Source: Paraburkholderia flagellata (GTDB lineage: Bacteria > Pseudomonadota > Gammaproteobacteria > Burkholderiales > Burkholderiaceae). Taken from it: a stretch of 64,000 nucleotides of DNA. Positions 52,623 to 61,138 of the stretch are shown in pieces. Within the stretch, counting starts at the first letter, position 1. Every line of letters starts with the position of its first letter. The notes below the pieces were generated by a model. It was not told the DNA's origin, ran no database searches, and worked only from the letters and a program-made list of their open reading frames with translations. The translations under genes were made by a program, and so were the position numbers. The stretch spans positions 806,001 to 870,000 of the forward strand of contig NZ_JAJEJT010000002.1 in the NCBI RefSeq assembly GCF_021390645.1. The letters are read 5' to 3'.

Positions 52623-53369
52623 GTGAGACCCGAACGCGCGTTTTACGACCTCCAGGTGCGCTTCGCGCGCACGGCGGCGCGCCTCGCGGACATGCCCCTT
52701 GCGGCGGCGTTGCTCGACTGCACGAACCTCTATGTGCGCTTCGGCGCGGGGCGGGCGTTCGATCGCACGCATCCCCTCTGGGCAGCCTACGTGCGCGGCC
52801 TCGATGAGCGCGCAAGTGTTGATGAGCAGTGCGAGTGGACGTGGCGTTATTTGCAGCGCTGCCCGACGCATCAGGCTGCGCCTGCCATCGTCGCGACGGT
52901 TGGGTGCTTCTCTTACGCGCGTGAACCGCATGGCGGAGTGCGCCTGCACTTCGAAAACACTCAAACCGATAACGGCATGTCGCCACTTGATTCCCGACAA
53001 CTGGCCGCACGGCACGTTGAGTTGCGTGCGTTAATCAGGCATCTGCGCGGCCATCTCCGGGAAAGCGGCTGTGCGTCGAGCGACGTGCTCATTCACGGCA
53101 CTTCCTGGCTCTACAACGTGCCCGCCTACCGGCGGCTCTTTCCCGCGGCCTACGTCGCGAGCGCGCAGCCCGTGGCCCGCTTGCGCGCGCTTTCGCTTTG
53201 GGGCCAATTTCTCGACCGTCACGGCGGCGTGCGCAACGACGCGGCCGCGCTGCTGCTCGCGCGCGTCGAGCGAGTCCGCGCTTTCGCTGATTTGCTGCCT
53301 TGCTTTCCCTTACAGGCTCTCGCGGTGCATGCGAGCCTCGCGGAGTTTCAGGATTTTTTTGATAAGTGA
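52623..53369 (+). CDS. Hypothetical protein divergent from the squalene synthase-like gene
   Basis: A 248-residue soluble protein, GTG start with AAGGAG upstream (52606-52611). Contains 'AALLDCTNLYVRFGAGRAFD', 'HPLWAAYVRGL', 'ATVGCFSYAREPHGGVRLHF' and 'SSDVLIHGTSWLYNVPAYRRLFP'. The last block looks like a GNAT- or nucleotidyl-type loop, but I cannot assign a family. Its start is 71 bases from the divergent isoprenoid enzyme's start, so the two may share control. Confidence 0.75.
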   Translation: MRPERAFYDLQVRFARTAARLADMPLAAALLDCTNLYVRFGAGRAFDRTHPLWAAYVRGLDERASVDEQCEWTWRYLQRCPTHQAAPAIVATVGCFSYAREPHGGVRLHFENTQTDNGMSPLDSRQLAARHVELRALIRHLRGHLRESGCASSDVLIHGTSWLYNVPAYRRLFPAAYVASAQPVARLRALSLWGQFLDRHGGVRNDAAALLLARVERVRAFADLLPCFPLQALAVHASLAEFQDFFDK

Positions 53370-53682
53370 CAGCAGGCGTTCGCCGCGACGCCAGCCACGC
53401 CGCGCGCACTAAAACGCCTGTTTGCCTATAGAAAGCAAGCGTAATCGCTACGGTTACCAAAAATTTTTCAAGATAACCGCGGTGGCGTGCAATCGCGAGC
53501 AGATTGAAAGCCGCTGCGTGCACGCAGGGCATTGGTCTCGCGCGGAAATGGGTGCGTGCGAAACGAACGGAACCGCCCTCTGCACAATATTGATGAAAGT
53601 AATCCCTGTAATGATGGGGTAACGCGCGTACCGCGCTCAACGCACTAGACTCCGCCGATGCTTTTGTAACGGAGCGTCGCTC
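53370..53682. other. Intergenic region with an AT-rich inverted repeat
   Basis: CGGTTA (53451-53456) and TAACCG (53474-53479) flank the palindrome AAAAATTTTT (53459-53468). No gene is evident. Could be a binding site or a weak terminator of the upstream hypothetical gene. Confidence 0.45.
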
Positions 53683-54081
53683 ATGCCCTCGTCCCCGGCT
53701 CTTGCCATTCATTCCCTGCGCGATTTCGAGCTGACTGCGGACGGCCAGTACTTGATGGTGAACGGCAATCAGCCGGACAGCGTCGCGCTGCATTGCTCGG
53801 TGATGCATGAACTGCTCGCCGCGCTTTCGAATGCGATTGGCCGCTCCGAGCGCATCCGCCACAAAACCGCGAGCGTGAAATTCACCATGCCTTGCGAGGC
53901 CTGGGAGGTCGGTCGCGAGTCGGGCGACGTGCAGCATCTCGTGGTGAGCTTTCGCTTGCCCGGGGGCGCCGAATTGTCGTTCCGTCTACACCCCGCGCAA
54001 GCCGTGCACATGACCGAGGTGCTCTCGCTCGCAACGGGGCTCGCGAAGATGCGCCTGCCTGGCGGTGCGAGCATGCAATAG
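53683..54081 (+). CDS. Conserved hypothetical protein upstream of bamA
   Basis: A 132-residue soluble protein with ACGGAG before the ATG. 'SLRDFELTADGQYLMVNG', 'FTMPCEAWEV' and 'LVVSFRLPGGAELSFRLHP' suggest a beta-rich fold ending in an amphipathic helix. No signal peptide. It ends 148 bases before bamA and runs in the same direction; it may or may not share the transcript. Family not recognised. Confidence 0.78.
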   Translation: MPSSPALAIHSLRDFELTADGQYLMVNGNQPDSVALHCSVMHELLAALSNAIGRSERIRHKTASVKFTMPCEAWEVGRESGDVQHLVVSFRLPGGAELSFRLHPAQAVHMTEVLSLATGLAKMRLPGGASMQ

Positions 54082-54229
54082 GCGTGGCGCGCCGGCCTTT
54101 CTTGCCGCACCCGTTGTACACCCTGCATCCGTGGATGCCAGCCGCGCGCGTCTCGCGCCGGTAATGGACCATTCGGCAATCTCACGGCACTTTCACGGCT
54201 CTTTCGTTGCTTCACATTCGACCTCCCGC

Positions 54230-56545
54230 ATGACGGCATCAACTACCACGGCGCGCTATGCACGCGTACTGACTCTCGCCGGCTTCGGCATCGGCGTGAC
54301 TGCTGCGGCGCACGCCACCGAGCCCTTCGTGGTCCAGGACATCCGCATCGACGGGCTCACGCGCATCGAGCCGGGCACCGTATTCGCCTATCTGCCGATC
54401 AAGCAGGGCGAGACCTTCACGGACGACAAGGCCTCCGACGCCATTCGCGCGCTCTACGCGACGAGCCTCTTCAGCGACGTGCGCATTTCCACGCAGGGCA
54501 GCACGGTTGTCGTGCAGGTGCAGGAGCGTCCCGCTATCGGAACGATCGACTTCGCGGGCATCAAGGAATTCGATAAGGATAACTTGACGAAGGCGCTCAA
54601 GTCGGTCGGGCTCTCGCCGGGCCAGAGCTACGACAAGGCGCTGGTCGACAAGGCGGAGCAGGAACTCAAGCGCCAATACCTCACGCGCGGCTACTACGCA
54701 GCAGAGGTCACGACCACGGTCACGCCGATCGACCGCAATCGCGTGGGCCTGCTGTTCTCCGTGGTCGAAGGGCCGAGCGCGAAGATCCGCCAGATCAATT
54801 TCATCGGCAACAAGACGTTTAGCGACGGCACGCTGCTCGATGAGATGCAGCTTTCCACGCCGAACTGGTTCTCGTGGTACACGAAGAACGACTTGTACTC
54901 GAAGGAAAAGCTCACGGGCGACCTCGACAACGTGCGCTCGTACTATCTGGACCGCGGCTATCTGGAGTTCAACATCGACTCGACGCAGGTCTCGCTGTCG
55001 CCCGACAAGAAGGACATGTATCTGACGATCGGGATTCACGAGGGCGAGCCTTATACGATTTCGAGCATCAAGATGGCCGGCAATCTGCTCGACCGCGAAG
55101 CGGAGTTGAAGAAACTCGTCGGCATCAAGCCGGGGCAGCGTTTTTCGGCGCAAAAGCTCAAGGACACGACCAAGGCGATCGTCGACAAGCTCGGTGAATA
55201 CGGCTACGCGTTCGCGACGGTGAACGCGCTGCCCGAGATCGACCAGAAGGACCACACGGTCGCGCTCACGCTACAGGTGGACCCGAGCCGCCGCGTGTAC
55301 GTGCGCCGCGTGAACGTCACCGGCAATACCCGCACGCGCGACGAAGTCGTGCGCCGCGAAATGCGCCAGCTCGAAAGCTCGTGGTTCGATTCGAACCGTC
55401 TCGCGCTTTCGAAGGACCGCATCAACCGCCTTGGCTACTTTACCGACGTGGACGTGACCACGGTGCCGGTGGAAGGCACGCAGGACGAAGTGGACGTGAA
55501 CGTGAAAGTGACCGAGAAGCCCACCGGCACGCTTTCGCTTGGCCTCGGCTACGGCTCGGGCGAAGGGCCGATCATCTCGGCGGGCATTTCGCAGGACAAC
55601 GTGTTCGGCTCCGGCAACAGCCTTTCGCTGAACGTGAATACGGCCACGACGTATCGCACGCTCTCGGTCACGCAGGTCGATCCGTATTTCACGGTGGACG
55701 GCATCAAGCGCATTACCGATGTCTACTACCGCACGACCGAGCCGCTTTACTACTCGAGCACGAACGACACGAGCTTTCGCATCATCTCGTATGGTGCGGA
55801 CATGAAGTTCGGCATTCCGTTCTCCGAGACCGACATGGTGTATTTCGGGCTCGGCATCGAGCAGGACCGCCTCGACGTCGATTCCAGCACGCCGCAGACC
55901 TATATCGACTACGTGAACGAATTCGGGCGCGTCTCGAACACCGTGCCGCTCACCGTGGGCTGGTCGCGCGACAACCGCGACAGCGCGCTGGTGCCGAGCC
56001 GCGGCTACTACGCGCAGGCCAACGCCGAATACGGTACGCCGGCGGGCACGCAGTACTACAAGGGCGATGCCCAAATGCAGTACTACTACTCATTCGCGCG
56101 CGGCTTCGTGCTGGGGCTGAACTTCCAGGGTGGCTACGGCAACGGTCTGGGCGGAAAGCCGTATCCGATCTTCAAGAACTACTATGCGGGCGGTATCGGG
56201 TCGGTGCGTGGCTACGAGTCGGGTTCGCTCGGCCCGCGTGACGCCACGACGAACGATCCGATCGGCGGCTCGAAGATGGTGGTGGGCAATATCGAGCTGA
56301 CGTTCCCGCTGCCCGGCACGGGTTACGACCGCACGCTGCGCGTGTTCACGTTCGTGGACGGCGGCAACGTGTGGGGCACGGAAGGCAGCAGCACCGGCGC
56401 GAACGGTCTGCGTTACAGCTATGGCGCGGGCCTCGAATGGATCTCGCCGATCGGGCCGCTCAAACTCGATCTGGGCTTCCCGATCGTCAAGCACGCGGGC
56501 GACCAGTACCAGAAGTTCCAGTTCCAGATCGGTACGTCGTTCTAA
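54230..56545 (+). CDS. bamA: BamA-family outer membrane assembly protein
   Basis: A 771-residue Omp85 protein. Signal peptide about residues 1-29 (cleavage after AAAHA), five POTRA domains (about 32-430, beginning 'FVVQDIRIDGLTRIEPGTVF'), then the 16-strand barrel with the lid-loop motif 'IGSVRGYESGSLGPRD' and C-terminal 'FQFQIGTSF'. The VRG[F/Y] arginine is present. Normal bamA lies between rseP and lpxD; here none of those genes is adjacent, so this is probably a second copy. No good ribosome site; the ATG at 54230 is chosen because it yields the signal peptide. Confidence 0.92.
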   Translation: MTASTTTARYARVLTLAGFGIGVTAAAHATEPFVVQDIRIDGLTRIEPGTVFAYLPIKQGETFTDDKASDAIRALYATSLFSDVRISTQGSTVVVQVQERPAIGTIDFAGIKEFDKDNLTKALKSVGLSPGQSYDKALVDKAEQELKRQYLTRGYYAAEVTTTVTPIDRNRVGLLFSVVEGPSAKIRQINFIGNKTFSDGTLLDEMQLSTPNWFSWYTKNDLYSKEKLTGDLDNVRSYYLDRGYLEFNIDSTQVSLSPDKKDMYLTIGIHEGEPYTISSIKMAGNLLDREAELKKLVGIKPGQRFSAQKLKDTTKAIVDKLGEYGYAFATVNALPEIDQKDHTVALTLQVDPSRRVYVRRVNVTGNTRTRDEVVRREMRQLESSWFDSNRLALSKDRINRLGYFTDVDVTTVPVEGTQDEVDVNVKVTEKPTGTLSLGLGYGSGEGPIISAGISQDNVFGSGNSLSLNVNTATTYRTLSVTQVDPYFTVDGIKRITDVYYRTTEPLYYSSTNDTSFRIISYGADMKFGIPFSETDMVYFGLGIEQDRLDVDSSTPQTYIDYVNEFGRVSNTVPLTVGWSRDNRDSALVPSRGYYAQANAEYGTPAGTQYYKGDAQMQYYYSFARGFVLGLNFQGGYGNGLGGKPYPIFKNYYAGGIGSVRGYESGSLGPRDATTNDPIGGSKMVVGNIELTFPLPGTGYDRTLRVFTFVDGGNVWGTEGSSTGANGLRYSYGAGLEWISPIGPLKLDLGFPIVKHAGDQYQKFQFQIGTSF

Positions 56546-56574
56546 GGGTTGTCTGTGGCGGCGTTTCGCGGCGC

Positions 56575-57525
56575 TCAGATCAGCAATTCGAGCGTGTGAT
56601 AGAGCCGCCGGCGATCAGGGTTCGTCGAAGCCTCGCCCGCATGGATGGCCTCCTTGAGGCATTCCAGAAAGCATTCGGCCGCGGCGGACAGTGGTACGCC
56701 GCGCCGCGCGACCACGCTCACTACCGTCCGGTCCACTTCCTCATGGAGCGCGAGCGCGCGCAAGTTGTCGCGCGCGAAGCGCGTCTCCACGAGCGGCCAC
56801 GGGAAGATGCTCACCATGTCCGTATTCATGATGAGCCCCATCGCCACCACGAACGAATGCGCCAGGTGCACGCTGCGTGGCATCGGCAGGCCGTGACGCA
56901 GGAACACGTCGTCGGCGACCATCTCCTTGCTTGCCGGGTCCCAGTTGAGCAACCATTCGCAATCCTGAAGTTCATTCAGCGATTGTGCATGCGAGAGCGG
57001 ATGGTCCTTGCGCACGACCACGGCCGACTCCGTGGCGAAGATCGGCGTTTGCGTGAATTCTGCGTGGAGCGAAGCGGGCCCGGGCTTGCCTAGCGAGAAG
57101 TCGAGCGAGCCGTCGCGCAGCCGCGGCATCACGATATTGAGCAGGCCTTCGTAGAATTCGAGCTGCATGCCGGGCATGCGCTCGCGAAACAGTGTGACGG
57201 CGTCGGGCAGGAAGGAGAGGGCGAGCCACGGCGTCACGCCGATCGCGAGCTTGCCGCCGCCGCGCCCGCGCCGCGCGTCGAGTTCGTCCTGGGCGCGCGA
57301 CATCTGATGCACGACGAGCCGCGCGTGCACGAGCAGCGCCTGGCCCGCTTCCGTAAAGGCGATGCCGTTCGCGTTGCGCGTAACGAGCGCGATTTGCTGC
57401 TCGGCTTCCAGCTCGCGCACTGCCTTCGTCGCCGCAGCGGGCGAGATGCCAAGCTGACGCGCGGCCGCGCGAATGCTGCCGGTATCGGCCATCGCGACGA
57501 GCGCGCGGAACTGGTGGAACTTCAT
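56575..57525 (-). CDS. LysR-family regulator of the M20/MHS genes
   Basis: A 316-residue regulator: 'KFHQFRALVAMADTGSIRAA' with helix-turn-helix 'GISPAAATKAVRELE' and a complete effector domain. Divergent (122 bases) from the M20 amidohydrolase and its transporter, and therefore their likely regulator. Confidence 0.9.
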   Translation of the reverse strand: MKFHQFRALVAMADTGSIRAAARQLGISPAAATKAVRELEAEQQIALVTRNANGIAFTEAGQALLVHARLVVHQMSRAQDELDARRGRGGGKLAIGVTPWLALSFLPDAVTLFRERMPGMQLEFYEGLLNIVMPRLRDGSLDFSLGKPGPASLHAEFTQTPIFATESAVVVRKDHPLSHAQSLNELQDCEWLLNWDPASKEMVADDVFLRHGLPMPRSVHLAHSFVVAMGLIMNTDMVSIFPWPLVETRFARDNLRALALHEEVDRTVVSVVARRGVPLSAAAECFLECLKEAIHAGEASTNPDRRRLYHTLELLI

Positions 57526-57647
57526 AAGGGATAACCCGAGTGCGCACTTCTGGTTGGCGGGCCAACTATTTTAGGGCTGTCGGCCGATAAGAGACGTCAT
57601 TATTCTCAAGCGAATTCACACTCACGCTCGCCCTGGAGGGAATTCGT

Positions 57648-58823
57648 ATGAACACGATGGCTATCCCGGCCGCAATCGCCGCGATCGAAGACGAGATGAT
57701 CGCGCTGCGTCACGAGATCCATGCGCATCCCGAACTGGGCTTCGAAGAATTCGTCACCAGCGACCTCGTGGCGCAGCGCCTCACCGAGTGGGGCTACGAG
57801 GTGCATCGCGGGCTGGGCGGCACGGGCGTCGTGGGCACGCTCAAGGTGGGCGACGGCAAAGCGCGCCTCGGCCTGCGCGCCGACATGGACGCGCTGCCGA
57901 TCCACGAGAACACCGGCCTCGACTACGCGAGCCGCATTCCGGGCAAGATGCACGCATGCGGCCACGACGGCCACACGGCCATGCTGCTCGCGGCGGCGAA
58001 GCATCTCGCGCAGTCGCGCAACTTCAGCGGCACGCTGCACCTCATTTTCCAGCCTGCCGAAGAAGGCATGGGCGGCGCGAAGCGCATGCTCGACGAAGGC
58101 CTTTTCGAGCGCTTTCCCTGCGACGCCGTGTTCGCCATGCACAACATGCCCGGCTTCCCCACGGGCAAGCTCGGCTTTCGCGCGGGGCCGTTCATGGCTT
58201 CGTCGGACACGGTGATCATCGACATCGACGGGCGCGGCGGTCATGGCGCGGTGCCGCATAAGGCGATCGACCCCGTGGTGGTGTGCGCCAACGTCGTGCT
58301 CGCGCTGCAGACCATCGTGTCGCGCAACGTGCCGCCGCTCGACATGGCGATCGTCACCGTGGGCGCGATCCATTCGGGCGACGCGCCCAACGTGATTCCG
58401 CAAACAGCGCAGATGCGCCTCTCGGTGCGCGCGCTGCGCCCCGAAGTGCGCGATTTGCTGCAGGAGCGCATCACGGCGCTCGTGCACGCGCAGGCGAGCG
58501 CGTATGGCGCGACGGCGCGCATCGACTATCAGCGCCGCTACCCGGTGCTCGTGAACGACGTGGCGATGACCGAATTCGCGCAGGACGTGGCGCGCGACTG
58601 GCTGGGCGTTGATGGCCTCATTCACGACATGGCGCCGCTCACCGGCAGCGAGGACTTCTCGTTCCTGCTCGAACGCTGCGCGGGCAGCTACCTCATCATC
58701 GGCAATGGCGACGGGGAGGGCGGCTGCATGGTGCACAACCCCGGCTACGACTTCAACGACGACTGCCTCGCCACCGGCGCGGCATACTGGGTGCAACTCG
58801 CCGAACGCTTCCTGCGCGGCTGA
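57648..58823 (+). CDS. M20-family amidohydrolase (hippurate hydrolase-like)
   Basis: A 391-residue metallo-amidohydrolase with motifs 'LRHEIHAHPELGFEE', 'GLRADMDALPI', 'HACGHDGHTAMLLAAAK' (Cys and His metal ligands) and 'QPAEEGMGGAKRML'. C-terminal 'TGSEDFSFLLERCAG' completes the bimetal site. Hydrolyses N-acyl or N-aroyl amino acids (hippurate, indole-acetyl conjugates, peptidoglycan-derived or carbamoyl substrates). TGGAGGG precedes the ATG. Operon with an MHS transporter. Confidence 0.92.
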   Translation: MNTMAIPAAIAAIEDEMIALRHEIHAHPELGFEEFVTSDLVAQRLTEWGYEVHRGLGGTGVVGTLKVGDGKARLGLRADMDALPIHENTGLDYASRIPGKMHACGHDGHTAMLLAAAKHLAQSRNFSGTLHLIFQPAEEGMGGAKRMLDEGLFERFPCDAVFAMHNMPGFPTGKLGFRAGPFMASSDTVIIDIDGRGGHGAVPHKAIDPVVVCANVVLALQTIVSRNVPPLDMAIVTVGAIHSGDAPNVIPQTAQMRLSVRALRPEVRDLLQERITALVHAQASAYGATARIDYQRRYPVLVNDVAMTEFAQDVARDWLGVDGLIHDMAPLTGSEDFSFLLERCAGSYLIIGNGDGEGGCMVHNPGYDFNDDCLATGAAYWVQLAERFLRG

Positions 58824-58849
58824 AGCCCATAGCCAGTGGGCGAATGCGC

Positions 58850-58873
58850 CGACAAGCGCACCGACAAGCGCAC
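58850..58873 (+). repeat. Two-copy 12-bp tandem repeat
   Basis: CGACAAGCGCAC twice in tandem in the gap between the amidohydrolase and the transporter. Probably incidental. Confidence 0.5.
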
Positions 58874-58910
58874 CACGCTACGAAACACGAGACACACGAG
58901 GAGACACCCG

Positions 58911-60236
58911 ATGAATGCCACGTCGATTCAGGCGCCGGCCGCAGCCGCCCAGGCTTCCACGCGCCGCTCGCGCGCGAAGGCCATCTTCGCGATCACGCTC
59001 GGCAACGGGCTCGAGTTCTTCGATTTCACGGTCTACAGCTTCTTCGCCTCGATCATCGGCTCGCTGTATTTTCCGGTGCATGGCTCGCTGAACCAGTTGA
59101 TGCTCGCGGTGGGCAGCTTCGGCGTGGGTTTCGTCGTGCGTCCGATCGGCGGCATCGTGATTGGTGCGTTCGCGGACCGCGTGGGCCGCAAGGCGGCCAT
59201 GACGCTCACGCTCTGGCTCATGGCGCTCGGCTCGGCGCTCATCGCGTTCGCGCCCACCTATGCGCAGATCGGGCTCGCGGCGCCCGCGCTGATCCTGCTC
59301 GCGCGTCTCGTGCAGGGCTTCGCGGTGGGCGGCGAAGTGGGCGCCTCGACGTCGCTCCTGCTCGAATACGCCGATGACCGCTCACGCGGCTTTTACGGAA
59401 GCTGGCAGTTCGTGAGCCAGGGGCTCAATACGGTGTGCGGCGCGCTCATCGGCGTGACGCTTTCCACCACGCTCTCGCAGGCCGCGCTGGAAAGCTGGGG
59501 CTGGCGCGTGCCGTTTGTGATCGGCATGCTGGTCGTGCCGGTCGGCGTGTACATTCGCCGCCATCTCGACGAAACGCTCGCGCACCCCGTCGAAGTGGAA
59601 GACACCGAACCCGTGGCTGACATGGCGCGGCCGCTGCGCGAGATTTTCGGGCGTCATCGCACTTCGCTCGTGGCCGGCATCGTCACGACCATCGGCGGCA
59701 CGGCGGCGAACTATATCGTGCTGTTCTACATGTCGACGTATGCGATCAAGATTCTCGGCCTGCCGATGTCGGTCGGCATGAGCGCGGCCCTCGTTGCGGC
59801 GCTCGTCACCGCTGTGTGCTCGCCGTTCGCCGGCTCGCTTTCCGATCGCCTGGGGCGCAAGTGGGTGATGGGCGTCTCACGCGTGCTGCTGATCGCGGTG
59901 ATCTATCCGGCGTTCATGCTCATTCATGCCGCGCCGACCGTCACAACCGTGCTCGCGGTCGTGGCCGTGCTGGGCGCGCTCGTCGCGTTCACGGCGGTCC
60001 CCAACATCGTGATGCTGCCCGAACTCTTTCCTCAGTCGATTCGCGTCACGGGCATGTCCGTGGTGTATTGCGTGGGCGTGTCGATCTTCGGCGGCTTCGC
60101 GCAGTTTTTCGCGACCTGGCTCATCAAACTGCTCGACAACCCGCTCGCGCCCGCCTGGTATCTGATCGGCTGCGGAGCAGTCTCGCTGCTCGCGCTGCCG
60201 CTCATTCGCGAACCGGCGGGCCGTCCACTCGATTGA
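58911..60236 (+). CDS. MHS-family MFS transporter
   Basis: A 441-residue 12-helix importer of the metabolite:H+ symporter group ('TLGNGLEFFDFTVYSFFASI', 'RPIGGIVIGAFADRVGRKAAM', 'VQGFAVGGEVGASTSLLLE', 'SLSDRLGRKWVM'). GAGGAGACACCCG precedes ATG 58911. Follows the M20 gene in the same operon, so it probably imports the amidohydrolase substrate. Confidence 0.93.
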   Translation: MNATSIQAPAAAAQASTRRSRAKAIFAITLGNGLEFFDFTVYSFFASIIGSLYFPVHGSLNQLMLAVGSFGVGFVVRPIGGIVIGAFADRVGRKAAMTLTLWLMALGSALIAFAPTYAQIGLAAPALILLARLVQGFAVGGEVGASTSLLLEYADDRSRGFYGSWQFVSQGLNTVCGALIGVTLSTTLSQAALESWGWRVPFVIGMLVVPVGVYIRRHLDETLAHPVEVEDTEPVADMARPLREIFGRHRTSLVAGIVTTIGGTAANYIVLFYMSTYAIKILGLPMSVGMSAALVAALVTAVCSPFAGSLSDRLGRKWVMGVSRVLLIAVIYPAFMLIHAAPTVTTVLAVVAVLGALVAFTAVPNIVMLPELFPQSIRVTGMSVVYCVGVSIFGGFAQFFATWLIKLLDNPLAPAWYLIGCGAVSLLALPLIREPAGRPLD

Positions 60237-60257
60237 GCGCGATTGTGTGCTGCAATT

Positions 60258-60295
60258 CGGCCGCTATGCACTTTTAGCGGCCGTGTCGTGTTTAT
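60258..60295 (+). terminator. Terminator-like hairpin after the MHS transporter
   Basis: CGGCCGCTA (60258-60266) and TAGCGGCCG (60275-60283) pair perfectly; TGTCGTGTTTATTT follows. Confidence 0.65.
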
Positions 60296-60382
60296 TTACC
60301 AGACGTTTACGCGGCGCTGCCTAGAATCGGTTCGTGTTCAACTCAAGCGCGCCGGCCGAAACGGAGCGTGCGCACAACACGT

Positions 60383-60742
60383 ATGCCGTCTATCGTCTCG
60401 CAGGGCTCGATTTCCCGAGGTTCCCGCTCCGCCGCCACACCGCGGCCCGTTCTTTCACTGCGCAACTCGCGCAAGCCGCTTCATCCGCCAATCCATCGCA
60501 CAACGGTGCAGCTGGTTGTACGCGTGCCTACGAGCGAAGCGCAACTCGCGCGATGCACACTGCATGGTCTCGTTGGCGACGCGCTCGGCGTGCACACGAT
60601 CGATATCGATCGCCGCAGCGACCTTGCTTGTTTGCACGTCGAACTCGATCGCCGCCGCGTGGCCGAGGCCATGGCGCTGCTCATGCGCACGCTCTCGTGT
60701 GCGGAATTCGGCTCGGTGCGCCAGCTCGATCGCGGCGCCTGA
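60383..60742 (+). CDS. Hypothetical protein with ACT-like C-terminal half
   Basis: A 119-residue frame. The first 50 residues are Ser/Arg/Pro-rich and probably disordered. The rest ('TVQLVVRVPTSEAQLARCTL', 'VHTIDIDRRSDLACLHVELD') has a beta-alpha-beta pattern similar to small ACT-type ligand-binding domains. ATG 60383 is used; a GTG 15 bases earlier is also open. Coding character is fair but the ribosome site is weak. Confidence 0.5.
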   Translation: MPSIVSQGSISRGSRSAATPRPVLSLRNSRKPLHPPIHRTTVQLVVRVPTSEAQLARCTLHGLVGDALGVHTIDIDRRSDLACLHVELDRRRVAEAMALLMRTLSCAEFGSVRQLDRGA

Positions 60743-61138
60743 TTCGCAACGCGTGGCGCTACCGACACTGCGACGGTTGCGCCACGCCTGAATATTCTCC
60801 CGCCCGCAACTTCACGCGGCGCATGCTTCGTGCGTCCGCAACCTTCGCTTCCCCCCTTTCTCTATACGCAAGCGTTACGCATATCCGTGCGAACGTTAGC
60901 GAACGACTAGCGCGTCTTCATTTCGGATTTCGAAACGAATTCCACAACTGTTGCCCCGCGTGTGCCGGATTCATCATCGCGTGCAAATTTTTGGCCATCC
61001 TGAGTCTGCACTCTCCCGAAAAACAGTAGTATTTGGTCGAGCACCAAAGTCAGTGGCGGTGATTCGATTGGATCGCCCGCGCGCGCCTGATTTGGTTTCG
61101 TCGGTCCAGCGCAGATCGTCGACAACACGGAGAACAGC
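60743..61138. other. Promoter region of the RND efflux operon
   Basis: No gene. Contains TTTCGAAA within a partly symmetric segment around 60921-60945, possibly an operator. CACGGAG is the ribosome site of the next gene. No divergent regulator is present. Confidence 0.4.
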
